DNA of 64,000 nucleotides from contig JBAIAC010000006.1 of NCBI GenBank assembly GCA_037349315.1, positions 58,214,501 through 58,278,500 of the forward strand, given 5' to 3'. Source of the DNA: Chelydra serpentina. Lineage: Eukaryota > Chordata > Testudines > Chelydridae. The number at the start of each line of letters is the position of its first letter. Position 1 is the stretch's first letter. The notes under the pieces are model-generated. The model was not told the DNA's origin. It searched no databases and worked only from the letters and a program-made list of their open reading frames with translations. The position numbers were made by a program, and so were the translations under genes. This document shows, piece by piece, positions 26,376 through 38,489 of this stretch.

Positions 26376-27264
26376 GTCACCAGCTTACTGCATGAGAGAG
26401 TCTCATCCGTCAACTATGCTGCTGCTTGCAGCACACAGACCCTCCACTCCAGGCTCTGAGAGCCCCTCTCTTTGCTTCTGCAAGCTAGCAGTTAGCACAT
26501 ACCTCACCTTGTTACAAGTGGGTGCTCACTCCCTTGTCTTCTGGACACTTGCAATGTACATTGATCCTCTGTCTCAGTGGAAGCAGTGCACACTGGTTCA
26601 CCAGCCTCCCTTCATTCAATACCCATTAGTGCAAGGCACTTGGTCATGTTGATGTAAAATCAAATATAGGTTTATTTAGCAGCGCTTAAGAAAAAGATCC
26701 AAAATAAATGCAAGTAAAAGGATTGGAAACACCAGGTTACAGATAAAATAAAAATATAAAACATAATCTAAGGCTTATACTTAACAAGTTCCTTTCCAGT
26801 CTAATAAGGTATTTCTCGCCCACTGGTCAGACCGTACAGTGCTTGTCCAGTCCAGAGCGTTGGAACTAGTTTCCAGGCTGTCACCTCCATAATGGACAAC
26901 ATCTTGTACCTTTCCTTCTTCTCTTATACATTCCCAGATTATTTGTCTCTTTTCATAGTCAGGACATTTTACAAACTTCAGTTCAGCCCTGAGGGTCCCA
27001 TATTGAGAGTCTTTTCTTCGGGTTCATTTGTCTTTGTAAATGCTTAGGCCTGCATCTGGTCCAAGCTATAAATGCCGGAGTCAAGAGATGTTGATTGTCC
27101 TCACCTCTTGATTGAGTTAGCTCTGAGACCTATCCTGCCCTAGCTGACATGGTTCATCTCCAACCGTTTTGGAACATAATATTGTACATATCTGAAAATA
27201 TTTCCTGCACAAACATCTTGCAATAACCATGATGATCAGCTAGGTCTTAGCTTTCGAAAAGACA
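26376..27264 (-). mobile_element. Probable decayed LTR
   Basis: Candidate ends are TGTCACC and AAGACA. A TTTATT at about 26671 would be AATAAA on the minus strand, mirroring the better-defined LTRs at 37068 and 45658. No TSD matches, so boundaries are uncertain; it could be another repeat type. Confidence 0.4.
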
Positions 27265-27388
27265 ACACACAATCCCCCCTACCCCCCCACCCCACACACA
27301 CAATACACACACACTTTGGTGAACTATTGAGAAGCTGGTCAGACGCAAGTGTAATATGCCTGCCTGGGAATGCCTATATCACCTAGGT

Positions 27389-27681
27389 CAGGAGTCTCAA
27401 ACACGAGTTATTTCCTGCGGCCTGCCATAGGCGCCGACTCCACTGGCAGCCAAGCTCCAAACATTACTGAGTGTTTATATTTTATTAAAACCCCTCTTTG
27501 CATTACAGTTTTTAAAAAGTTAATACATTGACTTTTAATAGAATACTATATTACTCTTCATTTTTTTCATTTTTGACTATACTTTTGTATCATTGTATGA
27601 AAAGGTTTCAGTGATGCGGCCCTCAGGCCAATTTACTAGTTCTCATGTGGCCCTCGTGGTGATTTGAGTTTGAGGTCCCTG
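27389..27681. mobile_element. Non-autonomous hAT element with 8-bp TSD ACCTAGGT
   Basis: A perfect TSD ACCTAGGT (27381-27388 and 27682-27689) flanks 293 bp with imperfect ends CAGGAGTCTCAAAC and GTTTGAGGTCCCTG. Inside are GCGGCC motifs near both ends and, at about 27428, a piece of the CATAGGCGCCGACTCC terminus found in the 2622 family, so it is a composite. Confidence 0.9.
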
Positions 27682-27753
27682 ACCTAGGTCCACAGATGGC
27701 CACAGAGCAGACAGAAGCTAATCCATAGCCTTTTCCCACATTGGTGTGCTGAA

Positions 27754-28083
27754 TAGGGGACCAGATGAGAAGACCCGAAAATCGGGACTTCCCACCAAAA
27801 AAAAACAAATGGAAGAGGCTCAAAGTTGTTGAGCAAAAAAAAAACAAAAAAAAACATCTGCCTCCGGAATCCCGAGTGCTTCTCTCTGGGGCTTCTCTCC
27901 GGGGCCGCCGGAAACGGAAGAGCCTGCCTCCACCAGAAGCTGTGGAGCAAAAAAAAACAACCCAAAACCGCCCCCCCTGAAAATCGGGACAAAAGGCGTC
28001 CCGACCGACCATCGGTCGGGACGCGGGACGCATGCTCAAAAATCGGGACGGTCCCGATTTTATCGGGACGTCTGGTCACCCTA
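27754..28083. mobile_element. hAT element with TAGGGTGACC-type ends, 330 bp
   Basis: Ends are TAGGGGACCAGAT and GTCTGGTCACCCTA; the TSD GTGCTGAA is perfect (27746-27753 and 28084-28091). It contains repeated ATCGGGAC motifs in both orientations and internal A runs. It is a longer relative of 25004-25126. Confidence 0.9.
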
Positions 28084-28091
28084 GTGCTGAA

Positions 28092-28896
28092 AAATAGAAC
28101 TAGCTAGTATTTCTTCATTTGCTATTTCTGTGAAATGCAGAGGGTTTTCTCATCTTTTACAGGGGAAACCCTCAGGACTTGAATACAACGGGACACTGTT
28201 GTAGAAATTAGACTCTCTGTAAAATTTTTAACCTTCAGTAAATAGATGCATGAATGTTTTCAGCGAAGTGCCTTCTTGCTGCTTCACAAAGAGTCATCCA
28301 AGAGTAAACCAAGAAAATGTCTCTTTTTGAAGAGACAAAGTTGAAGAAAAAAAGTTTGACGTCTGTATGCAGTACCAAAAGGAACCTCAAAGAATGGACA
28401 TCATGAAGAGAAGGAGCCAGGGAGACTTAAGTGGGCATCTGTGAAAGCATAAAACCTTTACATGAAAAAGAATGTAGCTGCCACAGCCAGCAGCTCAGAG
28501 TCAGCTAGCCAGTAAACGGTCTGTAAGAGACAATCAATAGCGTAGAGGAAGTTTCCAGGGTATGCATCTTTGGTAAGTATTTTTGCAGCAGTTGTATAAT
28601 GTTTTTAATGTGCATTGTTACAGTTTAATAGTCTATTATAAAAGTGATGATGACTCCTGGAGAACTTTGAATAGCATTTTATTTAGGAAAAAATCAGTGA
28701 TAGATCATATTTTGGTATGCTGTATTTTTAATTTTCTTCCTGTTTATTGCTTGAGAGAGCTGAATAAAAACAATATCAGTGTTTTTAAGAGCTCATCTTC
28801 TCAAGCAAGTAATTCTCCACCTAAAGTGCCTTGCATACTTATTATAACACAAAAAGGATAATGTGGTTATCATAGAAAATGATTAACACATACAAC
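28092..28896. other. No recognised feature
   Basis: AT-rich interval between two hAT elements. Confidence 0.5.
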
Positions 28897-29702
28897 CAGA
28901 GGTGAAATTAAGCCAGTACACCCTGGTACGGTGTACCAGGGCGGATCGGCTTCCCCAGGCACAATTTAAAGGGCCTGGGGCTCCCAGCAGTGGCTGGAGC
29001 CCCCGGTCCTTTAAATTGCTGCCGGAGCCCTGGGGTAGCAGTGGCAGGGCTGGGGCGGTGATTTAAAGGGCCCGGGGTGGTAGTGGCAGCCGAGCTCTGG
29101 GCCCTTTAAATAGCTGCTGGAGCCCCACCGCCACCTCCCCAGGGCTCCGGGGATGGGGCTCCAGCTGCCGTTACCACTCCGGGCCCTTTAAATCATCCTC
29201 AGAGCCTGCCGGAGCCCTGGGGAGGTGCGGTGGGGCTCCAGCAGCGATTTAAAGGGACCGGGGCAGTAGTGGCGGCTGAGCCCTGGGCCCTTTAAATAGC
29301 TATTGGAGCCCCACCGCCGCCTCCCCAGGGCTCCAGCAGCAGGGCTCCGGGGACAATTTAAAGGGCCCGGGGTGGTAATGGCAGCCAGAGCCCTGTCCCC
29401 GGAGCCCTGCTGCTGGAGCCCTGGGGAAGCGGCAGCCGGGGGCTCCAGCAGCTATTTAAAGGGCCCAGGGCTTGGCCGCTGCTACTGCCCGGGGCCCTTT
29501 AAACCACTGCTGGAGCCCCCGGCTGCCGCCTATACCCTGGGGGGGGAGGGGGGAGAGCCACTTACCGGTACAGGGCAGGCTTGGGCTGGCTCTGACCCCT
29601 CAGCCCCACCCCTTCCGCCCGAGGCCCTGCCCCTTCCAGGGGCCAGAGTCGGCCCCAGCCCAGCCCCATACCGGTAAGTCCCTGCACTTACTTTCACTCC
29701 TG
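28897..29702. mobile_element. hAT element built of alternating TTTAAA/GGGCCC modules, 806 bp
   Basis: A perfect 8-bp TSD CATACAAC (28889-28896 and 29703-29710) and imperfect ends CAGAGGTGAAATTAAG and CTTACTTTCACTCCTG define it. The inside is a series of GC-rich modules in which ATTTAAAGGGCCC and its complement GGGCCCTTTAAAT recur about ten times in alternating orientation. Antisense-free open frames here are low complexity and not proteins. Confidence 0.92.
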
Positions 29703-29713
29703 CATACAACTAA

Positions 29714-30008
29714 GCCCAGGGCTACACTGGGGGCGGGGTCGATCTACGATACGCAACTTCAGCTACGTGAATACCGTAGCTGAAGTCGACGTATCGTTGA
29801 TGGACTTACCTGGCCGTGAGGACGGCGGCAAGTCGATCGCTGCCGCTCCCACGTCGACTCCGCTTCCGCCTTTCACGGAGGTGGATTTCCGGAGTCGACG
29901 AGGAGCGCTTTCGGGGATCGATTAATCGCGTCTAAACGAGACGTGAAAAATCGATCCCCAATAGATCGATTGCTACCCGCCGATCCGGCGGGTAGTGAAG
30001 ACAAGCCC
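29714..30008. mobile_element. PIF/Harbinger-like MITE, CpG-rich
   Basis: TAA flanks (29711-29713 and 30009-30011) bound 295 bp with imperfect ends (AGGGCTACACTG and AGTGAAGACAAGCCC). The inside has many TCGA and TCGATC motifs. It lies 4 bp from the TSD of the 28897 hAT element. Confidence 0.6.
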
Positions 30009-30011
30009 TAA

Positions 30012-32877
30012 GTGAGTCTAGAGTTGGGCTAAGAGGAGAAACAGCTCTTGCAAAAACAGGCTATTTCTGCCCCTTGGAGTGAAGAAAAACGAAACATAAA
30101 TATACAAAATACAACATACTCTGTCCTTGGTGTGCGCACACACAATCACACATTTCTAAAACCGAATGTTTACCAAATGTTTTTTGTTTTTTAAATGAGG
30201 GATCAGATGCTCTTTAAAATATAACAATTCACTTTAAAGACCTTGCATTTCTGAGGTAAAAATAAAAACCTTACCAAAGCAGCAGCCATGGAAGCTTCCT
30301 CTGCTCAGTTGAATGGCCGCTGCAGACAATTTACTGTCAATTTTCTGACTCGGAGGGACTGGATGTGGCACCAACAGTCTTCTCAGATAAGGACTGACAT
30401 CTATACTTACACATAACACAAAATTTAAAAACCAGCAGTGGAAGCCTGCTGGCTCCTAATACTATTCCTCCGCATCTGCCCATGGGAGAGTTGGGAATGC
30501 CTTTTCTCCTTCCTCCAGCATACTGGTGTATGGTGTCAGAAGAATGCTCTGTGCAGGGCAAAAATATCCACCACATAAGTCAAATGGAAGAATCTGATCC
30601 ACTGTCAGATGAGAGTTCTAAGACAAATATATTGTTTCATTACATAAAGCTTAATCCTACAAAGTGCTGAACACTCCTGTAAGGTGCTGAGTGCCCTCAG
30701 CTCCTATTAAAGTCATTCAATTCCTTATGGTGGTGCTCAGCAATGTGTAGGATTGATCCATATTCTCCCTTGAGCTGTTCAGGTAATGCTCATTGACATC
30801 AATGGAGGAGCTGCCATGAATTGAAAACCATATATGTCCATTAGGGTCCAATTCCAGATTGACTTGTATATTCCACAAGGTCAATTTTCAATTAATTTAA
30901 AATAATTCCACATATGACTCACTCATGCTGGATAATTCAAGCAAAAATATTATTTATCAATGTGGATTAAACTCTGTATTTCACAACTCTGCCAATATTT
31001 ATTAAGAGTGTTTGAGTACAAATGGGTAAGGAGGAGGGACTGGTAATGGAATGTGAAGGTTTTTAATTCTTAGTCACCAGTTCAAATCTGACCCCAGGTC
31101 ACTAACAAATGAAAATATGTTATCATCATTTGACAGATGTTTGGTTGTCATAGTGAAATGAGTTGCTGTTCTCAGTCCAGTTCGTAGTGGGTAGGTGTCC
31201 ACGTGCCAAAATCCATCACTACAATTGGAACGAATGATGTTGCCTGTCTCAGGGAGGCCAAAAACTGAATGGGCACGGAGAACATGGAAACAGGACTGAG
31301 GTACACTGCTGCTATTCCACTCTAGAGAAATAAAAAGATCCAAGGTTGTAAATCTAATGCTATTAGCTAACTACCTTTTATTGGACCAATTTCTGTTGGG
31401 GAGAGGGACAAGCTTTTGAGTTTGAGATGTGAAGAACACCACTGTGTAAGCTCAAAAGCTTGTCTCTCTCACCAATAGAAGTTGATCCAATAATAGATAT
31501 CACCTCACCCACCTTGTCTCTCTAATACCCTGGGATCAACATGGCAGTAGCTAACACTAATTACATTCAATTTTTTTTAAGTCTAAGGTATGTTAGAAGA
31601 TATAATTTACAAAGCACAGACAACCAGAGAACCTTCTGATAACCCAGAGATGACTGGTGTTAAGTGGGTCCCCAACATTTGCTAAATATCCTTCGCTTTG
31701 GATAATATAATACTGTTACCTCTTTGTACAAGCACTTACCCAGTTTTCAGGGTCTTGCTCGGTTGTTTCCATTAGGAGAAACTGAAGATATGAGGCAGGT
31801 ATTTCTTGGTCCAATACTGTGTATTTACAAAGAACCCAATGTACCCAATGTCCAGTCTCCTGAGCACAGTAGGAACAAACAGCAGGAGGCAGATTCCTTA
31901 CTCACAAATCCAAGCCAGCTAACACTCTGCTCAAAAAGAAGGTCTCTCTTTTGGCTCCCTCCCAGTATCATACTCATCAGTGCTTGCCTGCTTTTTTTTC
32001 TGGCTTTCTGGTGCTTTCTGCTCTCACACATACAGACACACACAGCTCCACCAATCAATACTGTAGTCCCTGCATTTGCATTTCTTACTCAGGCCTTCTG
32101 ATTTGGTCTAGCATCTTGTGCAGAGGCTTCTATCATTTCAGCCATCACTAAACAAAGGGGCATTTAATTGCTCCCTCATTTAACCTGAATGAAAAGTGGC
32201 TATCAGGTTCAATGAGGTTTGTGATGACCCATAGATCAAAACACACTTGCTAGCGGCCAGCAATATCCTCCAGCATAACAATACTGTTTCATGTGGCTTT
32301 CAGTTGACATTTCCACTTTTGATCAGTGCATAACTCAAATATGGACAACAAAAAACAGTTTTTCAGAGATGGCCTCTTACCAGTAGAATCAACATCTGTT
32401 TGGAAACCAGTACCAATCCTCTAAACATTTCAGATGAAATGTCGGTCCAAACGAAGACAGTGGAAATTTTGCTATAGACTTCGGTGGGGCCAGGATGTCA
32501 CCCTTCATTATTTACTAGTATTATTGATGATTTCCTATTTAAATATGGTTGCAATTGCTGTAGGGATTGTAACTTTTAATTCCCTAATTGGGTGTAAATA
32601 AGATATCAACCTTAATGTGTATTAACAGAGATTTTCTATTTAATGCCCTTCATGTAAAAAGAAAAAAAGAAAAGTGAAAGTGTATTTCTTGGAATGTCAT
32701 ATCATCTGATGTAGCAATCAGATTTCCAGATGAAAAGAGTGGTGGATATCCTTTTTTTTTTCATACCAATGCCACTCAAATTATAATGTGCTTCCTGATA
32801 TTTTCATAGCAATGTTAGTGGTAAAGATGACTACAACAACATAATAATTTATGAAATCTTTCTATAATGGCTTAGAA
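30012..32877. other. Unannotated apart from small repeats
   Basis: Contains a decayed palindromic repeat near 30650-30830 and the quasi-palindrome at 31360-31530. No gene evidence. Confidence 0.5.
31360..31530. repeat. Quasi-palindromic interspersed repeat
   Basis: Arms with TATTGGACCAATTTCTGTTGG...GGACAAGCTTTTGAG and CTCAAAAGCTTGTCTCTCTC...AGTTGATCCAATA face each other around a spacer of about 25 bp. A decayed relative is at 52585-52660. Confidence 0.55.
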
Positions 32878-33270
32878 CAGGGGAGGGCAAACTACAGCTG
32901 GCACCATGTCCCAAAGGGGAGGTAGAGGGCTCCGCGTGCTGCCCTCACCTACAGGCACTGGCCCCCGCAGCTCCTATTGGCTCAGAATGGGAAACCGCAG
33001 CCAATGGGAGCTTTGGGGGTGGTACCCACAGGCAAAGACAGCACGTGGGGGAGCCGCCTGCCCCACACCACCCCCAAGAGCCACTGCCAGACATGCTGGC
33101 CACTTCTGGGAGTGGCGCAGAGCCAGGGCAGGCAGGGAGACTGCCTTAGCCCCGCTGCACACCACTGCCACCCCAGAGCCGCTCGAGGTAAGCAGCGCTG
33201 AGCCGGAGCCCACACCTCAAACCCCTCCTGCACCCTGCACCCCAACCCCCTGCCCTGAGCCCCCTCCCAC
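32878..33270 (+). mobile_element. hAT (Charlie-like) 5' end fragment
   Basis: It begins CAGGGGAGGGCAAACTAC, a terminus typical of Charlie-type hAT elements, and continues GC-rich with AGCTCCTATTGGCT and AGCCAATGGGAGCT as an inverted pair. No matching right end was found, so it is truncated near 33270. Confidence 0.65.
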
Positions 33271-33374
33271 ACTTCTAAGTATCTATATGGACTTCATTAT
33301 CACAGTGGCTGAATGCCCAATCAGCATTAATGAATATACCCTCATCAAAAACACTCTTATAAGATAAAAGATAG

Positions 33375-33530
33375 GGAAGTAGTATCCTCATTTTACAAAT
33401 GGCACAGTGAGGCACAAAGAAATTGACTTCCCTATGGTCACACAGGAAACTTGTGGCAGACCCAGGAATTGGATCCAGATTTCCTGTGTCCTAGTCCAGT
33501 ATGCTTTGACCATAAGGCTGTCCCTCCTCC
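33375..33530 (-). repeat. MIR-like SINE
   Basis: The plus strand reads CCTCATTTTACAAATGGCACAGTGAGGCACAAAG... CACACAGGAAACTTGTGGCAGA, the reverse complement of the MIR core order. It is the best-preserved MIR-like copy in the window. Confidence 0.7.
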
Positions 33531-33570
33531 TACAGACAATCCTCTGAATTGCTGACAATACAGTCACATC

Positions 33571-35065
33571 ATAGAATCATAGAATATTAGGGTTGGAAGA
33601 GACCTCAGGAGGTCATGTAGTCCAACCCTCTGCTCAAAGCAGGACCAACCCCCACTAAATCATCCCAGCCAGGGCTTTGTCAAGCTGGGCCATAAAAACG
33701 TCTAAGGATGGAGATTCCACCACCTCCCAAGGTAACCCATTCCAGAGCTTCACCACCCTCCTAGTGAAATAGTGTTTCCAAATATCCAACCTAGACCTCC
33801 CCCACTGCAACGTGAGACCATTGCTTCTTGTTCTGTCATCTGCCACCATTGACAACAGCCTAGCTCCATCCTCTTTGGGACCCCTATACCCTATTCAGGT
33901 AATTGAAGGCTGCTATCAAATCTCCTCTCACTCTTCTCTTCTGCAGACTAAATAACCCCAGTCCTCTTAGCCTCTCCTTGTAAGTCATGTGTCCCAGCCC
34001 CCTAATCATTTTCGTTGCCCTCCCCTGGACTCTCTCCAGTTTGTCCACATCCCTTCTGTAGTGGGAGGACCAAAACTGGATGCAATACTCCAGGTGTGGC
34101 CTCACCAGTGCCGAATAGAGGGGAAGAATCACTTCCCTCGATCTGCTGATAATGCTCCTACTAATAGAGCCCAATATGCCACTGGCCTTCTTGGCAACAA
34201 GGGCACACTGCTGACTCATATCCAGCTTCTCACCCACTCTAATCCCCAGGTCCTTTTCTGCAGAACTGCTGCTTAGCCAGTCGGTCCCCAGCCTGTAGCG
34301 GTGCATGAGATTCTTCCTTCCTAGGTGCAGGACTCTGCACTTGTCCTTGTTGAACCTCATCAGATTTCTTTTGGCCCAATCCTCTAATTTGTCTGGGTCA
34401 CTCTGGATCCTATCCCTACCCTCCAGCGTATCTACCTCTCCCGCCAGTTTAGTGTCATCTGCAAACTTGCTGAGGGTGCAATGAATCCCATTATCCAGAT
34501 CATTAAAAAAGATGTTGAACAAAACCGGCCCCAGGACCGCCCCTGGGGCACTCTGCTTGATACCGGCTGCCAACTAGACATTCAGCCATTGATCACTACC
34601 CATTGAACCCGACAATCTAGCCAGATTTCTATCCACCTTTTAGTGCATTCATCCAATCCATACTTTTTTAACTTGCTGGCAAGAATACTGTGGGAGACCA
34701 TATCAAAAGCTTTGCTAAAGTCAAGCTATATCACATCCACTGCTTTCCCCTCATCCACAGAGCCAGTTATATCATCATAGAAGGCAATCAGGTTGGTCAG
34801 GCATGACTTGCCATTGGTGAATCCATGTTGACTGTTCCTGATCACCTTCCTTTCCTCCAAGTGCTTCAAAATGGATTCCTTGAGGACCTGCTCCATGATT
34901 TTGCCGGGAACTGAAGTGAGGCTGACTGGTCTGTAGTTCCCCGTGTTCTTTTTTCCCCCTTTTTAAAATATGGGCACTATATTTGCCTTTTTCCAATTGT
35001 CCAGGACCTCCCGCGATCGCCATGAATTTTCAAAGATAATGGCCAATTGCTCTGCAATTACATCC
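33571..35065 (-). mobile_element. CR1 LINE, 5'-truncated
   Basis: About 1.5 kb of CR1 runs from the middle of the reverse transcriptase to the 3' end, which carries CATAGAATCATAGAATATTAGGGTTGG. It is the least decayed CR1 in the window. 5' truncation is usual for LINE insertions. Confidence 0.92.
33655..34573 (-). pseudogene. CR1 reverse transcriptase remnant with frameshift
   Basis: A 229-residue frame (34573-33884) holds [12 protein letters not shown], the catalytic box [32 protein letters not shown] and [18 protein letters not shown]. The protein then continues in another frame at 33855-33655 (TRRVVKLWNGLPWEVVESPSLDVF), so a frameshift separates them near 33860-33885. The endonuclease and the start of the reverse transcriptase are absent. 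It cannot encode a working enzyme. Confidence 0.9.
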
Positions 35066-35668
35066 ATGTAGACAGGTTGAGATCATAAACAAAGGAGGAT
35101 AATTTCAAATCACAATTATGCAAAGCAAAAGGCACGTGAGTGGAAAAACTTTCTTCAAACAAAAGATCACCAATAGTACTAAAAAAAAAAGCCGTTTGTG
35201 TAAATGTTCCCCTTTCTTCCATTCTCCAAGTGTGGAACTCATCTTGGTATTGGCAGTGCAATTTTGGTATGTCAAAAAATATGGTATTTTGTTTTGGTTA
35301 CAGACATTATTCCATTTTGTCAATATAATTAATACTAGTCGTTGTTACAATACAAATCAATTTTTGAAAAGATCTTAGAGAACAAATGAAACCTTATGGG
35401 TTTCAAATCAAAAGGAGTGCCAGCCACCTGTGGAATGGTCTCACGCTGGTTTCCCAACCAATTGAATGGCTGAAGAGCTGCCAGGCTTCTGTCTAGCTAT
35501 ATTAACCGAAGAGGAGCATTACTGAATCTCTGTTAAATGAGAGATTCAGCTACCTGGGGTTCAGTTGAGGAGAGTTATATTGCAATTAATAGATTTTCTT
35601 TGTATTTCTAGTGAATATGAACTGGAGAAACCTCCAGAAGGTCCTTCTGCTATTTAAAATATAAACCT

Positions 35669-35977
35669 CAGGCATCGGCAGCCTTCGGCACGTGGCTCAC
35701 CAGAGTAAGCCCCTTGACGGGACGGTGTGTTTACTTGCTGCGTCTGCCGGTTCGGCTGATCGCGGCTCCCACAGGCCGCTGTTCACCGTCCCTGGCCAAT
35801 GCGGGAAGCAGCGCGCTGGCCGCCGTTTCCCGCAGCCCCCATTGGCCGGGGATGGTGAACCGTGGCCAGTGGGAACCGCGATTGGCCAAACTGGCAGATG
35901 CAGCAAGTAAACAAACCGTCCCAACCCGCCAGGGGGCTTACTCTGATGAGCCACGTGCTGAAGGTTGCCGATGCCTG
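35669..35977. mobile_element. Fold-back hAT MITE, CAGGCATCGGCAG ends
   Basis: The 309-bp element has ends CAGGCATCGGCAGCC and its near complement, with arms extending at least 31 bp (through CACGTGGCTCA), and flanks ATAAACCT and ATACACCT (7 of 8). Inside, further inverted segments with CCATTGGCC and AACCGCGATTGGCC make most of it self-complementary. Confidence 0.88.
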
Positions 35978-37062
35978 ATACACCTATCACAGGCCTCTCA
36001 AAGCTGGGACTCATTATTTAGCACACATTGTCTTATGAAACACTTTAAAAGTCTGTCAAATCATTCAAAAATTTAGCAGTGACAGAAATCTGACTCAGTT
36101 GAAATGACTTGTTTAGATTTCATGAGCTCATAATAATGGATCTCCTTTGCTGGGTGCATTATGGTTATATCTAAATTTTGCTGTCTACGCCATCTTTTAT
36201 GAGGATCTATTGTATCCTACTGTTGACTCTCTACTAAAGGTGATCATGGGAACAACTCACCTAAAAAGAATGAACTCTCTTCAAAAAATTGGTGTTCATG
36301 TTCATGGTTCATCAATTTTAGCAAAGTTGGCAGAGAATTTTATACTGAGGGGAGAAAAAACAAACAATTAATGCACCAAGAAAGAAGATACTAAGTCTAA
36401 GTAAAGCAGATGGAATGCAGCACATTGTACAGTTGCATCACCAGCAACTCACAAACTGTAAAGCTGCGCATATCTGACAAACAGATGTTGGGTTTTAGGC
36501 ATGTGAATTAGCCAGACCGATGCTGGAATGGGGAGAAAGGAACTGCCCATGTTGATTGCACAAAATTTCATTCTTTTTAGCAATGGCATTTATCAAGGTT
36601 GTTTATGTGCCAAAAGACATGATGCATTTATAATGAATCTGGATTATTTGTTCCATTGTTTAAGGAGATGGGGCTATATCTAAACTGACTACACAGACAG
36701 CTTCAGTGACACTCATCTTGAGTAATTCTTTGCTAATTTTTGACCACATCTTTCGCAATAGTGATGGATATATATTCATATAAACACTTCATATTTAATA
36801 AGTGACATTTGATAAGTATCATGCAGCAGGCCAAACTTTATTCTCATTTACACTGGATACAACATGGATTCTAAATATAGATGGATTCAGCTTTTAGTCA
36901 CAGCTTTTCAAGCCACAAGTCAAACAATGAAACAGGGCCATAGCCTCAACTATAGCTGAGGATCTTGTAACTATTGATTTCAGCTTAGCTACATTAACTT
37001 ACACCAAATGAACATCTGGCCCAAAGGATATAGAAAAAAAAAATCACAATTACATGTAATGA
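35978..37062. other. No recognised feature
   Basis: AT-rich, unique-looking DNA between the fold-back MITE and the solo LTR. Confidence 0.5.
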
Positions 37063-37067
37063 GTATT

Positions 37068-38484
37068 TGTCACACTCTGGGGTTCAGTCCAGACCAGTGA
37101 GGGGCTGTGTCACCACCTGCTCTGCAACCTGGGGTGCCTCACAATGCTTTGCTGCTATAGATCCCAATCTGGACTGCTCACAAAGAGCCAAACAGCATGG
37201 AGGTCACACAAAGAGCCAAACAGCATGCCTGAGTGTCTGTGTATAGCCACAGGCCTGGTCTAGCACTCTGGTCCCAGCAGCCTGTCAGCAACAGACCAGT
37301 CACATGCTGGCTTCCACCAGCCTTGGTCACCACTTGCAAGGTGACCCCAACACACTCCCAATACGAATTTCCCCCAAAATGTGTGTTCTACACTATACAG
37401 CCCTCTCCTGGACAGTTCAGATATTATAGGTTTGTTCCCTCTGTGAAAGGTCAATATACAGCAGTTTGCTTTTTAACTGACGTTACCCAAACTATTCGTT
37501 TTGAATTAGTTTTGATTAAAGATTAAAAAGTTTATTTAACAACAAAGAGAGAGATTTTAAGTGAATACAGGGATAAGGCATTAAAGTCAGAAATAGCTAC
37601 AAGAGACAAAAATAAAACACTTTCCAGTAACTAAAACTTAACAAGTTAGGGATTTTAACTTGAACCAAGTCTATCACATGTTCCCAGCTACAGGGCTGAC
37701 CAAATTCTTGGGTCAGAACTCCTCCCAAAATTCAAAGGCTGGCTTCTTTGTCTTCTTACGTGAAACACCATGCTCTGAGTGTCCCTAGCCTCTGTTTGCC
37801 AGAAGCTGGAAATGGGTAAGAGGGGATGGATCACTCGATGATTGTCTGTTCTGTTCATTCCCTCTAAAGTACCTGGCATTGGCCACTGTTGGATGACAGG
37901 ATACTGGGCTAGATGGACCATTGGTCTGATCCAGTATGGCCATTCTTATGTTCTTAAGAGAGCAAGACAGAGATAGGGAGAGAAAGAAAGAATACCTGGG
38001 GTGTGTTTGCCACTCACTTTTACAGTCCAGTCACTCTGAAATTCATTTTCCTGAGGGTTATCCCTAGATAAAGTTCCTTCCCACTGTGAGGATGGAAACA
38101 TGGTGTCTCATGGTGAAAGAGGTTCCATGTTGTTGTCTGTTAAAATGCAAATCAGTCTGTTTCTATTCCCTCTTCCTTGCTGAAAAATGGACACTTGACA
38201 GGTGATTGTCCATCAACATTGATGGCACCTGGCTAGAGGCATCAACTTGTCCTTTGTTTTTGAGAAACAGGTTTATCCACTCCCCAGACTTGTCTGGTAA
38301 ACACATTTCAGTCATGATTTCAGCTAATGTTCATAACTTTACATAGAGTGTTGCTACATACATTTCACCATGATATTATTGACGAGATAGTTATTAGTTT
38401 TCTAAAGGATACCTCACAAGGCATATTTTGTACACATATTATTACAGAGTGTTTAGGGTATGAATGCAGGGTGCATTTGGCACA
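37068..38484 (-). mobile_element. Solo LTR carrying a nested CR1 tail
   Basis: Ends TGTCAC and GGCACA with a 5-bp TSD GTATT (37063-37067 and 38485-38489). A TTTATT at 37531 would be AATAAA on the minus strand. A 30-bp segment with CACAAAGAGCCAAACAGCATG is duplicated at about 37178 and 37208. The CR1 tail at 37778-37955 inserted later. No coding capacity. Confidence 0.7.
37778..37955 (+). mobile_element. CR1-family 3' end fragment nested in an LTR
   Basis: It runs from CCCTAGCCTCTGTTTGCC to TTCTTATGTTCTT and matches 10327-10498 closely. Its position inside the LTR shows that it is the younger of the two. Confidence 0.75.
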
Positions 38485-38489
38485 GTATT

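Noticed and set aside
29303..29783. Plus-strand frames of 124 and 103 codons resembling a proline-rich protein
   Set aside because: They lie inside the modular hAT element 28897-29702 and merely translate its repeats.
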